DNA of 64,000 nt from Oscarella lobularis (taxonomy: Eukaryota > Porifera > Homoscleromorpha > Homosclerophorida > Oscarellidae), in NCBI RefSeq assembly GCF_947507565.1, contig NC_089177.1, forward strand, positions 2,232,001 through 2,296,000, in the 5' to 3' direction. Below, piece by piece: positions 29,801 to 41,800 of the stretch (positions are counted from its first letter, which is position 1; each line of letters starts with the position of its first letter). The notes under the pieces were generated by a model. That model was not told the origin of the DNA. It ran no database searches and saw nothing but the letters and a program-made list of their open reading frames with translations. The translations under genes were made by a program, and so were the position numbers.

Positions 29801-32800
29801 TCTTTAGATCGTCGCGAAAGCTGTCGCGCGTCGCGTGTCCCGATTTCGTCAACGTTCGAAGTTCGTACTGACAGATAAAAGCGGCGAGACGACAGAGACT
29901 CTTCTTTCCGACGCCGCCGACTCCGATCATGAGCAGATGAGCGTTCGCCTGTTGAAAAACGCGAACGCATCGCGCCGCGTGCTCGACGGCGTCGTCGAAA
30001 AAAACGAGTTTTTCTTCTTTCGACTGAATCAAATTCATGCGAACGAGCGTCTCGTCGAGAACGCTTCCCAACTTGCCGACGTCCGTCGTCGACGAATATT
30101 GACGCGTCGCCGACGGCCGATTCACGTCCAAAAAGTCGGCGAATACGAGCGGCGTCGTTTCGAGTTGTTCGACGGATTGGACGCGTTTGAAGTTGATGCG
30201 AAGCGCGTCCGATAGGCACACGTAGAAGACGCGGCGATCTTTGGCGTCGACTAGGCGATCGGCGAAAACGCGCTGCGTCTCGTGCGACACGAGATCGACG
30301 AGTACGTCGAGACCGGTCAGAACGGAGGGTTGAATTTGAAAGAAGCCCAAAACGACTCGCGAAAGATCTTTCATATTGAAACAGTAGTGATATTTGCCGG
30401 GGGACGGTTTGAATTGGGTCGCCATGCACTGGTAGACGTAGATAATGGCCGAAACGGCCGAAGACAGATGAGCGATTATCTGCTTGGCGAATTGATGTCG
30501 TTCGAGAAAAACGGCGAAAACGACTTCGTAGATGTGCTGCATGGCGAAACCTCCCGGGTGGCAATAATTGACGACGCTAAAATGTCGTAAAAATCGTGGA
30601 CTGAACGAGCGAGCCTTGCCAGCGAACGAACCGCAGCCGACGACGGGCGTCACGCCAGAAATCTCTTTCCACGCCAATTTGCTCGTGTCGTGGAGTCCTC
30701 GCGCGTCGACCAACTGACGCACGACTTCGAGCGGCGGTTGCACGCCGAAACGATTCGGCTGAACGACGTTGACGTCGTCGAGAAAGAGAACGAGCTGGCG
30801 ATTTCTCTCCGAGCCGACGACGCCTTTTCCGATCTTCGCCATGTGATTCTCCATTTGCGACTGAAGTCGCGCCGCCGTCACGAAAGCGGATAGGAATATG
30901 TGTCGACTTTGAATTTTTATTTCGTCCTCGTCGCTTTCGTTCACTGCCGGCAACATGCCGCTCATTCCCAGTATGCCGCCGAGAACGCTGGCGACGATTC
31001 CGCGACTGTCCTGTTCCATGCTGCGGAGCGCGTGCTTGACGAGCGTCGTTTTTCCCACTCCCGTAGAACCGGTAAACAGAAGTGGACGATTCTTCAAAAC
31101 GAGCAAATTGATCAAGAAGGAATATCTCAGCGTGTCCACTGTCGGAACGACGCCGATTTCTCCCTTCCTGAACGTGAAAGTCAAAGGGGATTTTCGCTTC
31201 ACGAGAGCCATCGAACGATTGGCTTTCATCAGACTCGAATTCTCAATAATCGTCGACGCAATCGGCACGAGATCTTCCCACTTCTTAAAACTTCCCGTGT
31301 CGAAGTCGACGTAAAACGAGAAGACGGTCTGAGGACTGGGCGGCAAGCGAACGCCAAGCGGCGGATCGCATTTGAAGAGCTTATGAACGAAAGCGTCGAA
31401 TTCGGATCGAGGGCCCCCGCCCCACGTGCCGCGCGCAATGAAGCCAAGAGCCGAGCTTTTGTTCTTGTACTCGACAAAATCGGCAAGACCGTCGCCTTCC
31501 TCGCTATATCCGTTATCGACGAGCATGCCGCCGAACGACCACGTGTACGCGTAGACGAATAAGCGACCGAGAACGACGTACAGAAGATCGGGGCGACGTT
31601 GAAGATACGTGAGACGAACGGGCGTTTGAAACGTCTTTTGAGCGGCAACGATCGGCGAGAGGATAGTCTTGAATCCATCATCGACCGGCGTTCCTTTCTC
31701 AGACTCCTTTTCGCTCGCCGACCCTATAACAATTGGTACAAAAACGTTATGAATATAAGAGACTCTCTCTTACCGGCTCTTTCGCGTTCTTCTTTGTTGA
31801 AGACGGAAAAGCCGCCTCGAGATGCGATGAAGTCCAGTAGGGACGCGTAGATGCTGCACAAAGAGGAGACGACAGAGAGGTCGGGGCAAATGACGAATTG
31901 GCTGTGCTTGTGAACTTTTAGGAATTCCAAACCCGGGTCAACAGCTAGGTCAAAGAGGGCGAGTATGTGACGCACGCCGGAATCGGGCAGCTAAAAGGAA
32001 TGAGATGATCGTTCCAGCGTGTTTTAGCTTCATGCTCTCGTGCACCTCGGATGGAAGACTCTTGGCCCAACTCTGAACGTACGGTCTCCAGCCCAAATCG
32101 GCAGGATCCTGACAGAAGACGTGAACAACAAAACATCGATTTTGAATACTGATTTACCATGTAGACCATGCTGCACCGACTGACAGTTGATAGTGAAGCG
32201 TGGGACAAGTCGTCAACTTCGAACACGAGTCTCATTCCGCTTTCTGCATAAGCACGCAATCAGACCTCTCATTTTCAGCTGCGACTGACGGCTTACCCAA
32301 CGCTATCCGTTCACCATTTGTCAAGCAAAGGACTTTGCTGTCGTCGAGCGTCGTATTGAGATTCTCGACCCAGAGCGTGTCAACCGGTCCGTCGAGAACG
32401 AGCCAACGCCAGCCGACGGGAGCGACGACATGATCGGACGCGACGAATTGATTCACGTCGTCCCACGAAATCACTCCATCGTCAATATAACTGCAAGAAA
32501 AAGAAACAAATCATGCAGCCGCAGGACAAAGCATTTCCTCGTCGTACGTCTTCACGCTCGGTCCATACGAAGAAAACCGACGACGAGACTCGTCCGTCTG
32601 AGCCGTCGCGGGAAACGGCGTCGTCGGTCGACTCGACTCCGAAAGGGAAGCGATGGACGGCCTCTTGTTTCTCATCTGCATCTTACGAAGACTCGCCTCG
32701 GACGAATCGTGAGCGAATTGGCGCACGGCGTGCGACAGCAAGCCGTCCGTCCACTCGAGCGTGTCGGCGTTCAAGTGACCGTATAACTCCGACAGCGTGA

Positions 32801-35800
32801 CGCATTTCGGATAGATCGTCATCACTTCGACGGCTCCCTTGATTCGAAGCAGATTTTTCGTCGTCGTCGGTCGTCGATTCGATTCGATTGACGATCTCGA
32901 CTCGGGTCGTCGCGGCGTCGTCGACGACTGTTCGGAGTTTTCGCTGTGCAGAACATTGAGCGCTTGAGCCAAAATGCGTCGAACGGTCGTCTTTCCGCCG
33001 CCCGTCGGCCCGACTAGCATGACGCCGTGACGAATCTGAAGCGTTTTGTAGAATTGATCGCATTTTTCCACCAGACTCTGCCACTCTTCGAGGGACGAGA
33101 ACTGGAGACACATTTCAGTAGCAATCTAGAAAAAAAGCACGCGTAGAATGGTTCGATTTTCCTGAACGTCAAATTTACTTTGAGAACTGTTGATTGGGTT
33201 GGGTTGTCGAGAACGAGACCAGGAAAGAGGTCAACGATCAGTTGGTCCAAGAGAGCCGCATCGTCAACGAGAAGCTTTGGACGATTAGCGTCACGCAGAG
33301 CTTGAATAAGAAGTTGAGTTTCTGATTGAAAGTCGCTACCAATAGTGCCCTTTCTGAGATAGAACAGTTCTATTCAAATTTTAGCTACTTAAACCTTTTT
33401 TCTACCTGGTCCTCTTGTAGCTTCCTGCCATGACTAGGACTAGCTTGATGGCTCTCAAGCCAAAATCGTAATGATGCTAAAGAGTGCATGCGTGTCGCTG
33501 CTTACTATGCACCTAGTAGGCGAACGCCAAACGTACCTCGTTTGACATCTGCCCAGAAGCTAGTTCGAACAATTTGACGATTTTTCTTGACAAGAGAGCA
33601 GCCGATGTAAATCCTTGAGAATATAATACGATTTCGGCTATCATTTCGTTGTCCGGTGTCATCATTGCGACCGGTCGGAAAAGAGATTTCAAGTTATCAG
33701 GCAGCTCAACACGGCCAGCGTAGCTAAAATCAACAAGTAAGACATTTCCAAAAGCGCCGCAGACTGGCTAACAGACGTACCCCGGGTTCATTGTAACAAA
33801 GGGACAGCAATGAAGACTCAATTTCATTTCTTTACCTTGAAAATAGAATCTAGAAAGAAAACAAGCTGAAAGAAGAAACTCAAGAGAGACTTGATCAACG
33901 TTTTGAGATGCTGATCTTTCGCCGTTTTAATAGTCTGAAGCTGCTGAGCAATAACGGACAGAACTTCAACGTCAATGCGGTTGAATTCATCGAGGCAACA
34001 CCACGATCCGCACTGAACCATTCCTGAAAAGAACCGTCCCATCATCTAGAAAAAAAAACGAACAGTTATAGACTCGCTTACACACAAAAACCGAAACGCA
34101 CTTGATAATTAATCCCTTCTGAACAATTAAAAACGAAGCAGTGTTTTCCCACCGCTTTCGCAAGATCTTTCACCGTCTCCGTTTTGCCCGTGCCCGCCGG
34201 ACCAGCCGGCGATCCGCCGAGATGGCAATGCAGAGCTTCCATCAACGTCAAATAGCAACGATCGGTCAGGGGAGTCACGACCAGCCGAGGAGGGCATCCC
34301 AAGTACTCGCAGCCATATTCGAGAGTCGTACTCCCTTGGTGAGCAAAGCAGACGTCGTCTGCTTTATCCCAGCTGTACCGAAGGTGCCTATCGTAGAGAG
34401 AAAATTAGGCGCTAGAGTCCTCTGGACCGGATCATGTTCGTGACCTTGTCCATTCGAAATCGCCGGGGCCGGAGACGTCGCTCTCGATCAACGACGATAT
34501 AATGTCGCGATTGTGAACGTCCGTCATGACAAGAGAGACGACGGCTTCTTCTTGGCAGAGCCGCAAGGGCATGGAAATGAGTTGAACCAAGTCGTTGAGA
34601 TGAGAAATCCATGTTGACTTCAATTCGAGCAGTTTCTTCTGAGAAAAATTGGACAACAGGCATTCGAGCACCTCCTGAGTCCACATCATTTGGGACTAGA
34701 AAGAAACGATTGTCCTGATCCTCTCCATGAACGTTATTTATTATAGGCGAGGCTTACCGACGTAAGAACAACTTGACCTGGATAGCGGAGAACCCAATCG
34801 AGCCTTTTCTCCGCCTCATACTTGCTAAGAGACTCTTTTAGACCTCTAAAAAATACTCGAAAATTCAATTAACGCAGCTATGTCATCAAAACAATGCCTC
34901 ACTTTCTTATGACAGAAAACATGGCAGATTCAACAGCAGAGAGCCAAGTCTCTACGTTGCCTCTAGCTCGAAGATTCCTATCCGATACAAGTCAGAAGAG
35001 ATGATGACAGATTTCCCAAAAGCCACTTACTTGGTCAACGACACTGATTCGCCTTCGGCTGAAATCATTGATTTAATAGTCAATGCCGCCTGCTGTTCAC
35101 CAATCATTTCGAGCTGCCTCACGTTGGTGAAACACTTTACCAAGTGACCCTGCACGAAAGTGAGTACTAAGCAATAGACGGGCTGTCGAGCGTGCTATCA
35201 TACTTGAATTGCGTTTGGATTGCGAGCATTGGAAAGAATGTCGAGCAGTTCGTCGTTGCTGAGAAAATAAAAACGAGGAAAAGCGACTCTCTTCATCTCT
35301 AGATAATCCTAGAAAAAAATTCGTAAAAAATTGCGTCGAGGCAAAGAATAATGCGGCTTGCCTCCAAACATTTTTGAATTCGGTCAAAATGCGCGTTGTC
35401 ACACTGCAAAGACTCCAACACACCTGTCCAATATCGTATTTAATTAATTATACTCGTGAGACGAACGCATGTAGGGTAATATATGCTAGGGCGAACGCTT
35501 TTACGCTGCGTACGTCTAAGAAACGGGCTTGTTGAAACGGAGAAAAGTTTTTACCTGGCACACAAGCTGCTCTAACTGCATTTGGCTTGTCAGCCGTCAT
35601 TCTCATCACTTCTTTCCAAGACCGGTCCGCTTGATTAAAAACGAGGTATTCATTAGGCAGTTGTCTAACGACAAAGTATCAAAAGAAGAGCGACAAGAAG
35701 AAGAAGTGCAATAACAACCTTTGAATGTCAGTAGCAGAAAATATGCTCTCCAAATAGACCCACTTTCTCTGGCAAGTAAGCCACTGATCCAATGTGTGAG

Positions 35801-38800
35801 AAAAAAGATTGAGCCTTCGACTCCAATCGTCAACAGCATGCTAGATAAAACAGATTCACTCTTTTTCATTTTTTTGTCTGGCGAGCCCTTACCTTAATTG
35901 GGCCCACGTACGGAGAACCCCTGATAATTGTCATTGTTACGAGACTTTCTTCGAGCATGGTGACCAGATCGTCCGTTCCGCCAATAATAAAGACGTCTTT
36001 CTGATTCTTATAGGCGAGAATCGCGAAGTCGGTCGTTATCCACGTGTCGACGATTTTTTGAAGCATGTGCTCAAGCGCCGCTTCGTTGCTAGCCTGATTT
36101 GCTATCTCAAGAATTCGATCCCGATGAGAGAAGACCTGAGCAGAAAAAACGGCATCAAAATCCTCTAATCAATCAGAACAAAAACCTACGTCGAGCGCTT
36201 CTAGTTTCGTAATCGTGAGTCCTTTTCCCTTGGCAATTTTTTGGCCAATGCAATCCTTGATTAGATTCCAATGCCTCTCTCTCAGAGCCGGACTGCATAT
36301 AGCAATCACGATAGGAGAAATCAGCTTGAACTGAGTAATCATCGAACTGAACAAAGGGATGAGCGTATTTCCGGGAAGAGCTACGAAAAGAAACAGGCAA
36401 ATTTAATTCAGTTCGGTTTGTATAAGAGGCTTTCATTTAATAACGCTTACTTTTCTCCAGAAGATAGTGTGTTTGAGTCATCCTCGTCACTGTCTCCTGC
36501 ACTTCTTCGATGTCAAGCGTATCGAGTGGCGTGGCAGTCCACAAAGCAACGGCTTCCTGCCAACTGTTTATGCTCTGCCACGCCATTTTCTTCAGCCCTA
36601 AATCGCGCGTCATTCCGGACAATTCCGACTGCATTTCTTCAATTTCGACATTGAAGACGACGCCCGATTTCCTAGAGGACGACGAGATAATTAATCAATT
36701 ATGACACGAACTAGAGTTGAAACCTGACAACTCGTCCTAGTCGGACTGCAGTCGGTGTCGATCCAAATCGTCTTTGATAGTCGGCACACGTTCTCGCTCT
36801 GCCGTCCAAGTGACGCAATTGATCATCCAACTTCTCGACCATCTTCAGCCCGGTCGACACGTCCGTCTCGGCGTCCAATAGAACGGGATTTTGTATCTCG
36901 CTTTTCAAGTTCAGCACCTCTTTCCATAGCAAGCTTATCTGTTCATCCAACGTTGAGCTGAATTTGATGACTTCGTCGGGTCGATCCGCTTCGGCGTCGT
37001 TTAGCGCCGTTTTAAAATTGCCGAAAGCCGGTCCGAGGGTGAGAAAGAGAGCGTGCTCTTCGGCCGATATGAACGCCTTGTACTGCATACCAACGGCGTA
37101 GAGTTGAGATACGACCGTGAAATCGCGTTCCCATTCAGGCACGAGAGCGGCGAGACGAGTGAGCAAAGCAAGCCGATCGACAAACTCGGGGACGTTGACG
37201 GGTTTGACACTTAGAAGTTCATTAGCATCCTTGAGAAAGAAAGGGGTAAAGATCAGGTTAAACAAGTTTTAGTTTGGAAAAATGTCTCGGTTTGTCTTGC
37301 ATGAAATTGAGGGTGTAACAGTAAAATATAAAGCAGAGTGCAAAGTGAAGGAAAAAAGAGAAGGGTACTTGATGGTGATGATGATGAATATTATCATCGA
37401 TGATCAAGTATTCTTCTCTTCCTCAATCATACACAATAATTACAAGGGACTGGCCAACAGTTCTTTCCTGTAATAAATTACAGAAAAATTACAAGGAACT
37501 GGCAAACTGTTCTCTCCTGTAATAAATTACAAAAAATTACAAAGGACTGGCCAACTGTTCTCTAGTGTAATAAATTACAGTGAAATAACAAGGGACTGGC
37601 CAACTGTTCTCTCCTGTAATAAATTACAGGAAAATTACAAGGGACTGGCCAACTGCTCTCTAGTGTAATAAATTACAGTGAAATTACAAGGGACTGGCCA
37701 ACTGTTCTCTCCTGTAATAAATTACAGTGAAATAACAAGAAACTGGCCAACTGTTCTCTCCTGTAATAAATTACAGGAAATTACAAGGAACTGGCCAACT
37801 GTTCTCTCCTGTAATAAATTACAGAAAAATTACAAAGGACTGGCCAACTGTTCTCTCCTGTAATAAATTACAGAAAAATTACAAGGGACTGGCCAACTGT
37901 TCTCTCCTGTAATAAATTACAAAAAATTACAAAGGACTGGCCAACTGTTCTCTAGTGTAATAAATTACAGTGAAATAACAAGGGACTGGCCAACTGTTCT
38001 CTCCTGTAATAAATTACAGGAAAATTACAAGGGACTGGCCAACTGCTCTCTAGTGTAATAAATTACAGTGAAATTACAAGGGACTGGCCAACTGTTCTTT
38101 CCTGTAATAAATTACAGTGAAATTACAAGGGACTGGCCAATTGTTCTTTCCTGTAATAAATTACAGGAAAATTACAAGGGACTGGCCAACTGTTCTCTCC
38201 TGTAATAAATTACAGTGAAATTACAAGAGACTAGCCAACTGTTCTCTCCTGTAATAAATTACAGTGAAATTACAAGGGAATGGCCAAATGTTCTCTCCTG
38301 TAATAAATTACAGAAAAATTACAAAGGACTGGCCAACTGTTCTCTAGTGTAATAAATTACAGTGAAATTACAAGGGACTGGCCAACTGTTCTCTCCTGTA
38401 ATAAATTACAGTGAAATTACAAGGGACTGGCCAACTGTTCTCTCCTGTAATAAATTACAGGAAATTACAAGGAACTGGCAAACTGTTCTCTCCTGTAATA
38501 AATTACAGTGAAATTACAAGGGACTGGCCAACTGTTCTCTCCTGTAATAAATTACAGGAAATTACAAGGGACTGGCAAACTGTTCTCTCCTGTAATAAAT
38601 TACAGAAAAATTACAAAGGACTGGCCAACTGTTCTCTCCTGTAATAAATTACAGGAAATTACAAGGGACTGCCCAACTGTTCTCTCCTGTAATAAATTAC
38701 AAAAAAATTACAAGGGAATGAGCAAATGTTCTCTCCTGTAATAAATTAAAGAAAAATTACAAAGGACTGGCCAACTGTTCTCTCCTGTAATAAATTACAG

Positions 38801-41800
38801 AAAAATTACAAAGGGACTGGCCAACTGTTCTCTAGTGTAATAAATTACAGTGAAATTACAAGGGACTGGCCAACTGTTCTCTCCTGTAATAAATTACAGA
38901 AAAATTACAAAGGACTGGCCAACTGTTCTCTCCTGTAATAAATTACAGAAAAATTACAAAGGGACTGGCCAACTGTTCTCTAGTGTAATAAATTACAGTG
39001 AAATTACAAGGGACTGGCCAACTGTTCTCTCCTGTAATAAATTACAGTGAAATTACAAGGGACTGGCCAACTGTTCTCTCCTGTAATAAATTAGAGTGAA
39101 ATTACAAGGGAATGGCCAAATGTTCTCTCCGTTAATAAATTACAGAAAAATTACAAGGGACTGGCCAACTGTTCTCTCCTGTAATAAATTACAGTGAAAT
39201 TACAAGGGACTGGCCAACTGTTCTTTCCTGTAATAAATTATTAAAGTGAAATTACAAAGGACTGGCCAACTGTTCTTTCCTGTAATAAATTACAGGAAAA
39301 TTACAAAGGACTGGCCAACTGTTCTCTCCTGTAATAAATTACAGTGAAATTACAAGGGACTGGCCAACTGTTCTCTCCTGTAATAAATTACAGGAAATTA
39401 CAAAGGACTGGCCAACTGTTCTCTCCTGTAATAAATTACAGTGAAATTACAAGGGAATGGCCAAATGTTCTCTCCTGTAATAAATTAAAGAAAAATTACA
39501 AGGGACTGGCCAACTGTTCTTTCCTGTAATAAATTACAGTGAAATTACAAGGGACTGGCCAATTGTTCTTTCCTGTAATAAATTACAGGAAAATTACAAG
39601 GGACTGGCCAACTGTTCTCTTCTGTAATAAATTACAAAAAAATTACAAGGGACTGGCCAACTGTTCTCTCCTGTAATAAATTACAGGAAATTACAAGGGA
39701 CTGGCCAACTGTTCTCTCCTGTAATAAATTACAGGAAATTACAAGGGACTGGCCAATTTTTCTCTCCTGTAATAAATTACAGTGAAATAACAAGAAACTG
39801 GCCAACTGTTCTCTCCTGTAATAAATTACAGGAAATTACAAGGAACTGGCCAACTGTTCTCTCCTGTAATAAATTACAGAAAAATTACAAAGGACTGGCC
39901 AACTGTTCTCTCCTGTAATAAATTACAGGAAATTACAAGGGACTGGCCAACTGTTCTCTCCTGTAATAAATTACATGAAAATTACAAGGGACTGGCCAAC
40001 TCTTTTCTCCTGTAATGTAATAGTTAGGGCCGGTCTCGCTCTTTTCAAAAATGTCACAGACGTTTGGAACTATACCTTTCAGTTCTTATGCGCTTATCGT
40101 TTGCAGCATTGGGTTCTTTCTAGGGCATGGGCGAAGTGGCGGCAACTGAAAGAATGTATATGGCAGAGATTTTTGTGTCTGTCGAAGGCTGGGTTGGTTA
40201 GGTACTTCAGGTTGCTCAAAAATTCTATCATGGGCGATGCCGGCGCGTTCATTTCTGCAGCAGCAGAGGCTATGATAAGCAGTACAGCATGCGTGACTAG
40301 CTTACTCTGAATGAGCGGCAAATGAGGTTGCGTGGTATTTTGACTACGGTAGAGAGGCGCTTCGCTTATTTTGACTGGTACCATGGTGAGTGTTTAGGCG
40401 ACTCACCACGCTCCCACGAGAAATGGTGGTGTAATCGATCTCAAAATTGATACCGTCACGCCTCCCTACCACGTCTAGACAAAATACCGCACGCACCTCA
40501 TTCACATCGCTCATTTCAGCGAGTCACAATGCTGAGCTCCTTAGCGTCGCTTCAACTGCTGCAGCGACGGACACAACGCCATCTCCCAGGCCCGCCCGTA
40601 TAGAATTAAATGATGAAGAGCGATCAGTACCTAACCAAGCCCGACAGACACGGGCACATATCCCTTACATATTTCTTATGTCAGTTTTCACCACTTTGCC
40701 CAAGCTTCGGAACAACAAACTGAACGCCGCAAACGGTAAGTGCACATCGGCACGACCTTGAAAAAACCGAAAGGTAAGCGCATTGTCACAACGGGTGTAC
40801 CGAAAAACATGACACCATCCGTTCTGACCGCAGCATTCCAAACTTCTGTGACGTCACATCCTGTTTCACGAATAGACCCAAATTTCTCCGAAACGAAAAG
40901 AGAAGGACCTTAACAAATACCCAGGTGCACAACTACAATGTATCGGACACCTGAGGGACCCAGTCGCGAGAGCCTACTACCCACCACTTTTCCGGTACGC
41001 CTGTTAGTAATTTTTTACATCCCGAAAACTATGTCTCGGTACTCAGGTACCGAGACAAAAATAGGGAACTTCTCTCTTCTTACCTTGAGCAGTCGAAGCA
41101 ACGTATCGTTCTTCCTCGCCGCAACGGGCGGCAGAATCTCCCGCAGTCGACCGACAACGGCATGCGGATAAGGAGAACACGCCGAGCGAAACTGCAAAGC
41201 GTTGATTATGAGAAATCCGACTCGGTGAATCGTCTGCATCGAATCGACGTGCGCCGCATCTCCGCAATACCGAATAAAAACGCTCTCGACTCGATGCGGA
41301 TCCCAGTCGATGCCGATCATCTCCGAATCGACGTCGAACGATCGAGCCTCGTCGACGATGACAATGTAGCGATGAAACTTCTCGCAATACTTCTCCACCT
41401 TCTCGAGATTCCTCGTCATGCAATCTTTTATCGTTCGAGTCATCGTCTGACAGAAGACGTCGCCGGCGAACACGGTCGTCACGTCGGGACCGCGCACGTC
41501 GTCGTAGCGCGTGTAGCGAATTTTCGTAAACGCCGGATCGAGAAACGTTTCCAATTTCGACGACGAGCTGATCGCTTCGAATTTCGTCGCCATGGCAACC
41601 ATCTCCGACGTCAGAAAGTCGGTCGCTTCGACGATTTCGTTGATCGACGGATCCAAGTAGGCCGACGCCGACGAAACGTCCAACATCAGTTGGAGTTTCA
41701 AAAGCGGTTCGACGACTCCGCCTTCGCTCTTCCCGAGCAGTTCGACTCGACGGCGCCGAATCGTTTCGCGAGATTTTTCCAATTCGTTTCGAATGTGAGA

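Larger units (their letters stand above)
37230..41083 (-). other. Repeat-filled 3.85-kb intron of the dynein gene
   Basis: Flanked by in-frame coding exons: the upstream exon ends LLRLLK at 41084, the downstream one starts DANELLSV at 37229. Both borders have GT..AG and phase 0. Contents from low to high coordinates are a short hairpin, a satellite array, a long imperfect palindrome, about 250 bp of unique sequence and an 11-bp-arm hairpin. It is some 50 times longer than neighbouring introns. Confidence 0.85.

Noticed and set aside
37678-39529. Plus-strand repeat proteins ([15 protein letters not shown]-type frames)
   Set aside because: They are products of the 47-49-bp satellite. The frame shifts every few units, there is no conserved start, and it lies in a dynein intron.
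37437-40016. CRISPR-like array
   Set aside because: Units are contiguous near-identical repeats with no unique spacers, and the genome is animal.
40040-40770. Small genes in the dynein intron
   Set aside because: Frames of about 100 codons occur on both strands, but they follow the two arms of a decayed palindrome and resemble no protein family.
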